This document shows, piece after piece, positions 49,101 through 60,626 of a stretch of 64,000 nucleotides of DNA (positions are counted from its first letter, which is position 1; every line of letters starts with the position of its first letter). The stretch covers positions 31,773,060 to 31,837,059 of the forward strand of contig OW203768.1 of NCBI GenBank assembly GCA_934045905.1. The letters run 5' to 3'. The notes under the pieces were generated by a model, which saw nothing but the letters and a program-made list of their open reading frames with translations, had not been told where the DNA came from and ran no database searches. A program made the translations under genes and the position numbers. This DNA comes from Leuctra nigra. Its lineage: Eukaryota; Arthropoda; Insecta; Plecoptera; Leuctridae.

Positions 49101-52100
49101 GAAATAAAACAATGCCAACAGGAATATCCCAATCAATATTAAAATAATAACTGTGCCAATCCTGAAACTTTAAAATCTTTTCAATTATTAAATTGATTAA
49201 TTACCAAATCTTTGAATACGACCTTTATTATTGTATCAAGCTCAAGCGTGTTCTCATCTTTACGATTGTCTTCACAATCCAGAGTCAATTCCTAAACAAC
49301 TGGTCCAGATCTTCCGATCCTCTGGCCTCCTTGTGCAATCTGATCTGTCTGTCTCTTACACTCCTATCTAGGTCGTGAGCGTCTTCTTCTACCTGGAGGC
49401 GGCCACTTGTCAATCTTCTTTGGACATTCGTCGTTCAAAGTTAACATCGCCATAGAAAAGAATAAGGGGTTCTTTGGGGTGTGAAGACACTTTGAAATGT
49501 TGCTATACTTTTGTATGGTGTATTTTTTGTATTTTTGTAAATATATATTTAGTATAAAAAATGTATATTTTATGTGTTTTGTTTATTTTTGGAAGTATTT
49601 GAACAAAGAAAAATAAATAGAATTTTTACCCACATCTGACACCAATTGTAAAATTATCAAAAGGAATTAGGAATTGTGGAAATTCTACAACCTTTCAGTG
49701 AAGAAAATACATTTCTGCATATAAGTTAAACATAATGAATATTTTATCAATTTTGCGGACCTCGATAAAAAAAACTTCATACTATTGTAGAATATGAAAA
49801 ATGGGCAAGATGAATACGATTTAACTCGTGCTTCTCAATTGTATACACAATTAGATAATATTATGTAAAATATAAGCAAAATTTCGCCAACTGTCACCGC
49901 TCTCTACATAGATCCTAAAATAAACCCCACTCTAATAACTTTCTCTTTCGGGACGTTTTGAAATTAATGACGGTCCAACAGCACTGGGGGGTCAAACAAA
50001 AAAACATGGATTTTAATTGTGTTTTATGAATAAGGAGGAGGCTGCAGGTCCTTGGCTTGGATCTGTCCTGCTGGGGGAGGGGGGGGGGGGGGGTCGGTTC
50101 GAGTCGTTGGGCATGTAATTTACTTTATGTAGATCCGCAGGGCAAAACAGCCCGACAATGCGCGCGCATGCCAGTAAACAACTCGTATTAAATATACCTG
50201 TCTGTGATATTTCATGCTATAAATGTGATGTTCTCGGATAAAACTCCAGCGTTTTGTACATTCGGTGTTTAAAATGGAACTTAGATTTAATGCATTTTTA
50301 TTCTGTTTTGAAGGTAATACGTAATATCCGGGACACGAGAAATGCGAGAAATAGAATCCACAGGAAATGCTCCATTTCTTGTGAAAAGTGTACAATTTTA
50401 CAAATTCGAAGTTGTAACTTGTCCCCTACGAAGTAAAGATACATGAATTTTAGAACATTTTGACGCGTGGAGCTTAGACAAAAAAATAGCTGTAAAACAT
50501 AGAACACAATTGATTTAGAGACATTATTTTTCCATTCTGTCGAGGTACAAATAATATCTGTACCTCAGAGCGCGATGGTCATTTCAATGATTCTTGAGTT
50601 TAGCTCAATAACCAGTATTTCCAATGACCAGTCATTTTGTATATAACTCATATAACTGTATTTTTCGACTTAAGTCAATCAATTGATAGATAGCTTTATT
50701 GTACGGTTCAAGAAATATGCCACCCAAAATCAAGACAATGGGCATTGGGCCTTCTACCTCTGATATTAAGAAATATGTTTGTCTCTTTATAACAAAAGCG
50801 TATTCATCTACAAGACCCACGTCCACAAATGTTTCGTTTGATTCTAGTATTTGTCATTTCTCCTGGGGTTCATTCATCCTCCACTCTTCATCCTGCAAAT
50901 CTCGCTCGTTCACATCTTGTAATTGGTTCGAGTGGTGACGTCACAGCTTGTCACGTGACTCTATCGGTGACGTCACAGCTTGTCACGTGACTCTATCGAT
51001 ACTCAATCAGTGGATGTGCTTCATCCGCAGTGCGAAGTGATTCGTCGCGAAACTTGATTACAATTCAACACTTCAGTCGCACGCAGAGTTGAGAGAATTA
51101 TTTGCAAACGAGCGATGTTGGAGGAGAATAGAACGTTTGTTTAACATTATTTTTTTGATTAAATTAATCCAGGCGTGGGTACCGGAATATACGCTAGGGG
51201 GAAATTAGATTTTGAAGTAAACCCACAAGAAAACTAGCCATTACAATGTTATTTACATTCTTCTGAAATTCTAAACGCTGTACAATGTTTTAATAATAGG
51301 AAAACTCTGTGTAACGCGTTGATAAGTGAGCATTCGGTTGCATGCGAATTAATATTTGTGTGAAAGATGTCGCTGCTCTACAAGCCTAGGAACATAATCT
51401 TATAACTAAATGAGGTGATATTTTCTTTGAAATTTCTATCACAAATATTTCAATAAAAGCGTCAAATGTCAATTACTCTGTCTTGGCAGAATTTTTTGTA
51501 CATTGTTAAAAACACGTAACAAAAAACGTTGGTCCATGCCAAATTTTACGAAGTTCTGTAAAATTTTCATCACAGGATCTCGTTTAATAACTATACCCAC
51601 TGTTATGATATTAGCGTGTGTACAAAATTTCAGATCGATTGGTTGAGTCTACAAAAAAACAAAATAGAAACAAACGAATAGACATAATGTCAAAAAAAGT
51701 AAACTTTGGTGAAGCTATGGTAAAAACACATGTTTTCAGTTAATCTGTGTATTACTTTAGAAGATGAATAAAGTACTTAAAATTATCCATCGGTACGAAC
51801 CAAAATTGTTTACTGAAATCAACTTCTGACGAATTTGATTTCATCAAGCGAAAGAAAATATCGAAAAGCTTAATGAACTGAAAATTCTCTTTATTAAAAT
51901 ACAACGTAAAGTCATCAAAGCAACTTTCCTTTGATATAAAAAAGCACGATATATTTTTATAACAATCATATCAGTAACTTTCTCATATCAATTGAACATG
52001 TCCAGTTGGTCGCGTGTTTTACCCACAATGTACTCAAGTTTCAATGGAGAGGGCCATTTGACAAAAGCCCCTCTTCAAACATATCACACTCTTCTGCTGT

Positions 52101-53041
52101 ATCCGAAAACATCCCCAACAAAATATAAATGACAGATCTGCGATGAAGATTGAAGATCTAAAGGGAGAGAAAAAATGGTTACATTGGACCGACGTCCACA
52201 AATAATAAAAAGTAGATATATAGAATGGTCAAATCTTATACAATTTTGATATATCAATCGATCAAGTCGGCAGTTGATGGTTTTTGAGAATGAAGGAACT
52301 GTTCCGGGTCATTTGTGTCTATCTTTTTACCATTCAGAAGTATAGGGGACTTCGAAAAAAAAGTAGATGAAAAGATATTTTAAAGATTTTTTTTCTTCTT
52401 TTATGCGAACTCTTTTCAGTGCATCCAGAATGTTGATAAATGCGCTTTTGCATTGTGCAACGCCCTCTGTTGATGATCAATGGTTAAAAATACAGGCCAA
52501 TGGATTTAGGTCAATTTCAAACGGTATTATTTCAATCGGGAATGCATTTTCATACTTAATTAACGAGTTCGTACTCTTTTTGCGCTTTGCAAATATTTAA
52601 CCAGTTAGTTTTACTCTGCATGCTTTTTTCTTCGCACACAAAATATTGCTGAGCAAAACCTCAACAAGAATAATATATTTCAGTGGTAAAAATATTTACG
52701 CCGAATTTCCATCAGTTTTCTTGCGGCACGTAATGTGTTTTCTGTGCGGGTCGTGCTGTACGTCAAAACGCATGAGTAATGGCAAGTGGTGTTGGGAGGA
52801 AAGAATCAACTATATTTCACATCTGGCGTTTCTGTGTGGGTCTGTGTAAGAGTGTGTCAGATCGGCGATGTCAACAGCGAATCACGTGGTCGAGACGTAT
52901 TGAGTTCGAGTCTCTGAACATGGAGTCTCGCGTTGATTGACAGGTCTGATTCTATCGCACGAGTTGGACATGTTTTATGACTTACGATCAAGATGGTCTG
53001 ACGATGACGGAGACAATTTCCTTTCATGTTTCAAATATTTA
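49101..53041. other. Non-coding interval
   Basis: No gene recognised. It includes a G15 tract at 50079-50093, the CRE/E-box tandem duplication at 50934-50997, and at about 51590-51660 the GTGTGTACAAAATTTCAGAT dispersed repeat shared with about 18104-18130 on the other strand. Confidence 0.5.
50934..50997. promoter_or_regulatory. Tandem 32-bp duplication with alternating CRE and E-box
   Basis: Two identical adjacent 32-bp units (50934-50965 and 50966-50997), each containing TGACGTCA and, eight bases later, CACGTG. The result is CRE-E-box-CRE-E-box at 16-bp spacing. These are binding sites for bZIP and bHLH factors in animals. Function here is unproven. Confidence 0.4.
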
Positions 53042-53043
53042 TA

Positions 53044-54962
53044 GGCCAAGCAACGAAGCATTTAACCCGGGACAAATTGCAAGATTTGTCTTTTTCATCA
53101 GACCTTATTCAGAAAAATTCACTGATTACAACAAAAAAAAGTTTTACGCAGAGATGTGAAGGGAAATTGCCCAAAATTACGTGTAAAGTTCAAATTTTGA
53201 GAACATAAAATAATTTTTTTAAGAATCACAGAACACATTTTGATATTTGTTTTCAATAAAAAGTATGTATTATATTAGGATACAATACTCGAAAAAAAAT
53301 TGGGTGTTATTATTAATTATTTTTGGATGTATTCAATTATTTAATAAAATGACGTCATTTAAATAATTAGTCGTAGTGACGTAACTAAATGAGCTAGAAT
53401 AAATGTTTTTACGGAAAAATGTTGGTAATAAAGCCTAATATTTTTGGTATGAATTTGATCAAAAGTTCACCACGCATCTACTAATTGTTGTCAAACTAAA
53501 TTTTAATCAAATTATATGAAAAGTTAAACATCAATATAACGCAATTATTGGCATAACGGCGTAACTGTTTGATCAGAAAATGTTGTAAATTATAGAATTT
53601 TGGCGCCTGATAAAACCAAGCCCAAAGAGAGATTTGGGACGCCATTTTGAATCCGGAAGTGGCATCATCTTAAAAACGGCTGAACCGATTATAACGGAAC
53701 TGGTGGCAATCGACTCCAACGGTCATATGACAGAACAGATCAATAGAAAAACCAGAAATTACCAATAACAAATACCGGAAATGACGTCACAAATATTCAA
53801 AATTCTTCTAAAACCCCCTGTTCAACGTATGTAGGTATTAATGTACCTAATATATGAATTTATTTAAAAAATCTATGTGGCATTGTTTTCAGTCGCCATT
53901 TTGAGAACCGGAAGTGACTCCATAGCTCGGAAACGTATTGGAAGGAAATCAAATACCAATTAATAAAGTGGATACCACTCTGTGTCTGGATTCAGAAAAA
54001 TTTTTAAGCCTTATGGCGGCATAATTTTATGTCGGTACAGCATTATAACTAGGTACCTACCAATATTTTTAAAACTTATTATTTTATCATTATAAATAGC
54101 GACTTTTACAATTAAATTCATAAAGATATGCATTTATGTATTTATTTAATGTACCTACTTATTGTTAAATAGGGGGTTTTAGAAGAATTTAGAATATTTC
54201 AATATGTGACGTCATTTCCGGTATTTGTTATTGGTAATTTCTGGTTTTACTATTGATATGTTCTGTCATATGACTGTTGGAGTCGATTGCCACCAGTTCC
54301 GTTATTATCGGTTCAGCCGTTTTTAAGATGATGCCACTTCCGGTTTCAAAATGGCGTCCCAAATCTCTCTTTGGGCTAGGTTTTATCAGGCGCCAAAATT
54401 CTATAAGTTACAACATTTTCTGATCAAACAGTTACGCCGTTATGCCAATAATTGCGTTATATTGATGTTTAATTTTTCATATAATTTGATTAAAATTTAG
54501 TTTGACAACAATTAGTAGATGAGTGGTGAACTTTTGATCATATTCATACCAAAAATATTAGGCTTTATTACCAAAATTTTTCCGTAAAAACATTTATTCT
54601 AGCTCCTTTAGTTACGTCACTACGACTAATTTTTTAAATGACGTCATTTTATGAAATCATTGAATAAATCCAAAAATAATTAATATTATCACCCAATTTT
54701 GTTTTGACTATTGTATCCTAATATAATACATACTTTTTATTGAAAACAAATATCAAAATATGTTCTGTGATTCTTAAAAAAATTATTTTATGTTCTCAAA
54801 ATTTGAACTTTACACGTAATTTTGGGCAATTTCCCTTCACATCTCTGCGTAAAACTTTTTTTTGTTGTAATCAGCGAATTTTTATGAATAAGGTCTGATG
54901 AAAAAGTCAAATCTTGCAATTTGTCCCGGGTTCGGCCTGTTTTTAGTCTTCGTTGCTTGGCC
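53044..54962. mobile_element. Large foldback element with ~800-bp inverted arms
   Basis: A 1919-bp element. The left arm (53044 to about 53825) and right arm (about 54170-54962) are inverted copies at roughly nine bases in ten, around a 340-bp AT-rich spacer. The ends GGCCAAGCAACGAAG and CTTCGTTGCTTGGCC are flanked by TA (53042-53043 and 54963-54964). The arms carry the CRE-ETS-YY1-like module and several TGACGTCA sites. The right arm has about 14 extra bases near its tip. No transposase frame was found. Confidence 0.85.
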
Positions 54963-54964
54963 TA

Positions 54965-57900
54965 TTATTGGAGTTGGCGGAATGATTTTAAGTCAGATAG
55001 TTTGTTGTGTCGTTGATGATCGAAGCGTATTTTTATATTGAAAATAGATTAGGTATTCGTTCAAAGACCCTTTGGAGGGGGCTACATAACAAAAACCATA
55101 TACAACATCAACCGAAGAACAGGAAAAAATATTTTTGAAACCTTAATTAGCGGACCTTAAGTATTATTCTTAAAATAAAATACAAAAGTGTGAATGATGC
55201 ATTGAGAAGAAATTTGTAATTTTTCATCCCAAACGCACAACCTGGAAAAACCTGTGGATAAACATTCAATCATTTAGTTCTGACTTTAGTTCTGACCCAC
55301 TTTAGTTCTCCCAATTTGAGTTTTGAGAAGTAGTTTCAGTTCGTCCGACTATTAGTTGTCTGATTTTATAACACAGAATAACGTTTATATGGTTTCAATC
55401 ATAGGTAATGCCCTGGTTAATGCCCTAGGTTGTGGGCAATGCACTAGATGATGCCTCTAAATAGACATCTTATCTTGGAAAAACCAATACTGAACCATAA
55501 CAACTCTTTTATCGACGTTACTTAACTTATTTTATGGACGTAGGGACGTGTGAAAATAACGATGAATATGAGGATGATTGGTGGATGATTATGACGAAGA
55601 AGGATGTGGGAAAAATGAGGTCATATTCTATCAGTCAAAGAACCTTCTCAGTCATTTGACAGAGGGAAACAAAGAGGAAAGTAAGGAGAGTCGGTCCTGG
55701 GAAAGAGATCCTAATGTGTAATTGTGTAACTTTCTTTGCTTACGTGTAACACTATAACAATTACAGTAACGTCGATTCGCAGTTGCGATTCTACAATGGA
55801 TTTAGCTAAATTAACATTGAATGTAAAATCCAAAGAATTATATGATTTCGCATTATGAGAAATCAAGTAAAATCGAGCAAAATCGAGCAATAGATTCGAG
55901 CATTTTCGCAAGCGGGCTCGATTCGATAATAGCCACCCAGGAAGTAGGTACTAAAGGTTTCAATCAACTTTTCATGTTTTTTTTTAGATAAACATGTTTA
56001 TTTTGATTATATGTTTGCTTTTACTGGGCACAATGATAATATTTTCGGAAAAATATTTGTCCATGTCCAGATTGTCGACAAAATTGATATTTGTCTCACC
56101 CATCATGCCCCCCCCCCCCCATCCTCCGCGGTCTGAATTACAATTCGCCGAGCATCTTGTCCCAGCAGATCACGTGATTTGCTCGGGAATTATTCTTCTA
56201 TTGACGCTGCAACGCCACCGATATCCGTGTCGAGTGCCGACCTAAATCCTCGCGCGGCATTGCAAGCCGGCTGCAGCTGAGCGGCGAAATAATACATGAT
56301 TTGGGTGGTCCGTGTCCTACCCGCGACATAGCCCGGGGGGGTCCAAAATGTTGTCAAGTATTGTTAATAAATGAAATCAACATTCTGATCGACCATGACC
56401 GACCTTTGACATTTTATGGTTTTTACTCGTATTTTGTGAATTCTCATGCCTAACCGCTTTGCATTTTAAAATGTTTTACAAAATTTTAGACAGTAATTAG
56501 AACTTTATTGCCATGGAAACAGCCATTTTTTGAATGACCATTTAATAACTAGTGGCATACCATATTAACATCCGTCCCATAATGAAAATAAAAAATATAT
56601 GTTTTTGAAGTGAAATATCAAATCACAAAATTCGAAGAAAAGATTTTAAAACATCATTCTTTGATTAACTGAATTAAAGTGTAGAAAACTGTGAGACAGT
56701 ATTTGATTATTTTTCACTCATATCCGTATTAGCAGTATTTGTTTAATCATAGATTGCTCTACGAATTTCCTGAGATTCACATAATGATCTTGTTTCTAGT
56801 CACAAATGACATGTCTATCATTACATTGGTAATTCCTCACAATGAAATTCAATTCATGTAAAATAAAAACAGTTTTCCTGTCCAAATCAAGTGAATTTGT
56901 AGCGCTTTCAATCATCAAGAATTTCCTTGCACAATGTTCGCCTAAACTCGTTCTTTTTCGCCAAGACAGTGAGAAATGCTTTGCAAATTGTTTTCATAAC
57001 GAAACCTGTCAAAAGTTGCGGATTGTCGACGTAGCGTAAGCATTGTTTCATGTCAGAATAAATAAAAAATAAACAAAAAATATTATTATGTGAGTGTAAA
57101 GCGTGATGGGGCGTCTGGGAAATGTTCTGCGCTGCAAATGTATCGCGTTGCGATTGGTCGGTGCTATTCGCCGGGTAATCAACATGCAGATTCGACGGAA
57201 TCAAATATTGTCAACGGATGGACATTTTCGATGCGACGCTCTCTGCATTCTGCGCCCTGTTTTCAATCAATTGCCAGCGGGAAAAATATGCAAAACAGAC
57301 GAGCGAGATATGCGGCAAAATACCCAGAGGTGCCATTCAGTTTTAGAACGAAAATTTAAAACTATAGATGGAGTCCAAACTATAACACAAAATTTAAAAT
57401 TTAACAAGATTAGTTGAAGATTTAGTCGAGAATTATTCTTGAGGTATTTTCCGCATGGTCTGATTATATATTTGAAAAGATGGATTTGAATGGCTAAAAT
57501 ATTACTGTACCTTTAATCCTGTCCGTTTCAATGATTCTTGAGATTAGCTCATAAACCAGCACCTATTCTGAGTGCATCCGAGTTTATTTTTAATGGTGGC
57601 ATGAGTCAAAGTGTAAGAGAATAATGAATTTTTAGAATTCCTGTATATTTTTTAGTAATGAGTCTTGGCCGGATTTTTTACATGTAATTTTTTATTGCTA
57701 AATCCTACCGCTAGCTTTATCAGGAAAATTGTAATATTTACCGTAGTTTATAAGTTGAGCATAAACTGAACACTTTATTTTAATATATTTAAGTATTTAT
57801 AAATAATTCATATCGAGTCACAAAATCAAAATCCAACCCTTGAGTTTGGTAATCCATTAGCAAACTTTTCTGATTAGTCGGCATTATGGGAAGAGAAGGA

Positions 57901-59239
57901 GAAGACTGACAGATTGATCCTGCCATTGAACTTCCACGGGGGATGAACAGAGCTTCAACTCCAAGATCAGACCTAAGGCATTAGTAATTAACAGGAAATT
58001 ACACTCCCATCCCACAGCGAAAGAGTTGTTAACTCCCCCCCCCCCCCCCCCCCCTCCCCCCTCATCGGGGTATATCGCGGCGCGGGGCCGAGAGAGCTGA
58101 CCAAATTGTTTCGGTTACGCCAAGCATTTAAAAGCAAACTGCTGAACAAAGAATTTTGTTGATAAAGGACTTGAAAAGTAATTACAATTTTCACTCTTTT
58201 GTAGAAGAAAAGTATGCAAATTTGTTTTATGTAGATAGTGTGTGGGTGGATGGAATAAAAAGTCTTGGCTCTCGTGTGCTGGGAGATAAAGTATAGGGGA
58301 TGTGATGTGGGATAATGGAGGCGTAATACTTGCTGCTGGGTTGCATTTTAAACGATCCCGGGTCTTCGGCGTAGTTCAAGTACTAAATGCCCAATAAAAA
58401 TATTAGACTGCTCAACATTTATATTATTCCAACCATGTTATTGATTCATACAGATGCTTTTATGCTTTCATCTAAGACGATTTGATAACCATTAAAATTT
58501 AGCTGAAAAATAAATCTAGTTTTTATATCGTTTTGCGGAAAATTATTGACAGCCACAGTTTTCCCAAAGCGTTTCAATTTTCTAGTGTTGTTTAAAAGAA
58601 TGTGTTCCAGCATATTTAAGGTTACTGTTAATATTTTCTTGATGCAACAGGTCATGGTCTCAGATATTCATCTTGTCATATACTTGTTCCAAAAATAAAT
58701 TACTCTGAGTGTATATTTTTCGAAAATCATGGTATCACCTATTTGTAAAACCTATGATGTATTATATTAATGATGTAAATTCTCTACAATGATGGATCAT
58801 AAATGATGATATCGTTAGTATTTATGCAATTTAAAAAAAAACTGTAATTGATTTTTGTCATTTATAAAACAAACAATACAAGCGTATATTATTTTAAAGC
58901 GGTCCTTTAAAAACATCCTATACCGGTGTTATTATTGCTCTTGCCAAATTCCCAATGAACGATGTTCAATTAGCAGGCCATCATCCTGGGTGTTCATATG
59001 AAACACATTTGACCGAATCGTATGTCAAAGATCAGAGGTCACATTGTGCTCTGCGGGCTGCGTCTACTGCGCCTGGAGAATGAAGGCATCTGATTACGTC
59101 ATTCTGATTCGATCACTGATTCCACGGAGAGGAGCCAATTATAACTTCCTACTACATCTTTTACAGCTCCAGGCAAGAAGATGGACAAATTACTGCCTCA
59201 TTGCCATGACAACGTCAGGAATAAATAGAATTCCGATCA
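54965..59239. other. Non-coding interval
   Basis: No gene recognised. It includes a C tract at about 56107-56118, GC-richer blocks at 56120-56350 and 57090-57330, and a C19 tract at 58036-58054 beside GC-rich sequence. At 55560-55680 there is a weak resemblance to the SINE-like family. Confidence 0.45.
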
Positions 59240-59440
59240 AGTATTTAGCGGGATGAATGATTATGAAGATGATGCTAAAGAAAGAGGATGACACAAGGTG
59301 GGAGAAAGGCGGTCGTGACCTCTTAGTATAGCGAACCTTACCAACATTTGCTTGTTGATTGACGGAAAGTGCGAAATAGTTAAGAAAACGGAGTTGGAAA
59401 TCGGACCCGGGGCCAAGAGTGTAAGTCCAGATATTGACAC
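59240..59440 (-). repeat. SINE-like repeat (copy B)
   Basis: The body and tail blocks of copy A recur: on the plus strand GGATGAATGATTATGA, GGTGGGAGAAAGGCGGTCGTG and GCGAACCTTACC. The head is degraded. It lies directly downstream of the RTE-like fragment. Confidence 0.5.
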
Positions 59441-59541
59441 GGGTTTGATCAAATCCAAAAGGATTTTATGGAAATGCGTAGTTGCGATTATTCTAATTTA
59501 TTTTTCACAATTACTTTGTACCACGAGAAAATGGGAATAGA

Positions 59542-59542
<1 letters not shown>

Positions 59543-59573
<31 letters not shown>
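59543..59573. repeat. (AT)n microsatellite at the RTE tail
   Basis: Pure AT dinucleotide run just beyond the 3' end of the RTE-like coding fragment. RTE elements commonly end in a short microsatellite rather than poly(A). Confidence 0.85.
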
Positions 59574-59583
59574 TGTAAGTATT

Positions 59584-60075
59584 TTACAGCACAGGCCGTT
59601 TCTCACACCCCAATCGCCACCTCTCCTTGTCCATCCAACCATCTTCCAGCAAGTTTCTTCTCCCCATTGCCTCCTTTACATCTTCTTGCCATTCTCTCGG
59701 CGGTCGGCCCCTTTTCCTCCTCTCTGGAGGGGTCCAATGCCATATCTTCAGGGGCCACCTATGGGGATCCATTCTTCTTAAGTGTCCATACCAGCACAAT
59801 CTCCTTCGCTCTATCTCCTCTACCACTGTTTCTTCCTTCTTCATCCATCTCCGTATCTGTTCATTCCTAATATGCTCAATTCTTGACACCCTACAACTTC
59901 TTCTGAGCGCATCCATTTCAACCGCCATCAACCTCTCTTTATCCCTCTTCGTTACTTCCCAGGTCTCAGATCCGTATGTAAGAATACTTTGTACAATGCT
60001 GCTATAAATTCTATTCTTTGTAGGCTTCTGCAGTTGTTCAGACCACCACATCGAGTTCAGCTTCTGAACCGCTTG
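59584..60075 (-). pseudogene. C-terminal fragment of an RTE-like reverse transcriptase ORF
   Basis: About 160 residues are recognisable, from a QKLNSMWWSEQL segment to the stop. Hallmarks of the C-terminus of RTE-type endonuclease/reverse-transcriptase proteins are present in order: SSIVQSILTYGSETW, RLMAVEMDALRR, a NEQIRRW segment, ERRRLCWYGHLRRMD, then RGRPPREWQEDV and WRLGCEKR. The reverse-transcriptase palm and endonuclease are missing, so this is a 5'-truncated copy. The open frame extends about 20 codons upstream of the homology (to 60132) into unrelated sequence. The piece itself has no stop or frameshift, which suggests a fairly recent insertion. Confidence 0.85.
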
Positions 60076-60349
60076 CGCGAATATAAATAAATGATAATAA
60101 AAGAAAGAAGAAGATAATATACCAGGAACCAACTAGTAAGTCACAAATATTTTGAACAGAAACACTGGTATTGTCAAATATAAAATAAAAAGAGTCTGCA
60201 ATATTTCGTCGATGCGTTCGATCGACTTTGTCAAGCAAGACTGACGAGTTCCGTTACCACTGCTGCCTTCTCTGCCGTCAGCCCCCCACCATGAGACCCG
60301 ATGACTCACGCGAGAAGCCGACATACCATGACCATATATGGCCTGCCGT

Positions 60350-60626
60350 CTACACAACCGATTTTCGCACCGAATTGAATTTAGACTTCACCACTGGACG
60401 AAGCATAGCCACCCATACGTCATCAAAATGACACGATGACTGACTAATAACTTCGTCCACACATGTAATGAATGCTGACTCAATAAATTTTCTTTTCTTA
60501 GCGTTACTTTCCTTATATATTTCTATAGCAGAATCCCAATCAAAAGTATGCATGTTAGTCCACGCATGTTCAGCTACTAAAGATGTAGAAATTTTATGAT
60601 AAATAAATGAGCTCCATTCACAGGGT
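60350..60626 (-). pseudogene. Penelope-like element, C-terminal GIY-YIG endonuclease fragment
   Basis: A minus-strand frame encodes a segment ending SLVAEHAWTNMHTFDW, then SAIEIYKESNAKKRKFIESA. Penelope-like elements have an AEH...H..DW..A.I......R...ESA signature in the C-terminal GIY-YIG endonuclease, and this matches it residue for residue at the key positions. The N-terminal GIY-YIG strand and the reverse transcriptase are not recognisable. A stop lies just upstream (near 60629), so it is a relic. Confidence in the family is moderate because only about 60 residues support it. Confidence 0.6.

Noticed and set aside
55555..55680. Weak fourth copy of the SINE-like family.
   Set aside because: Only short blocks (GATGATT, GGATG-GGGAAA, GAACCTTC) agree; may be chance in this composition.
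57090..57417. Two overlapping plus-strand open frames of about 89 and 104 codons in a GC-richer block.
   Set aside because: Two frames open at once points to composition rather than coding; no motif recognised.
60220..60330. CTGACGAG near 60240, searched as a possible hammerhead ribozyme core because Penelope-like elements often carry one.
   Set aside because: The required GAAA and closing stems were not found at suitable spacing.
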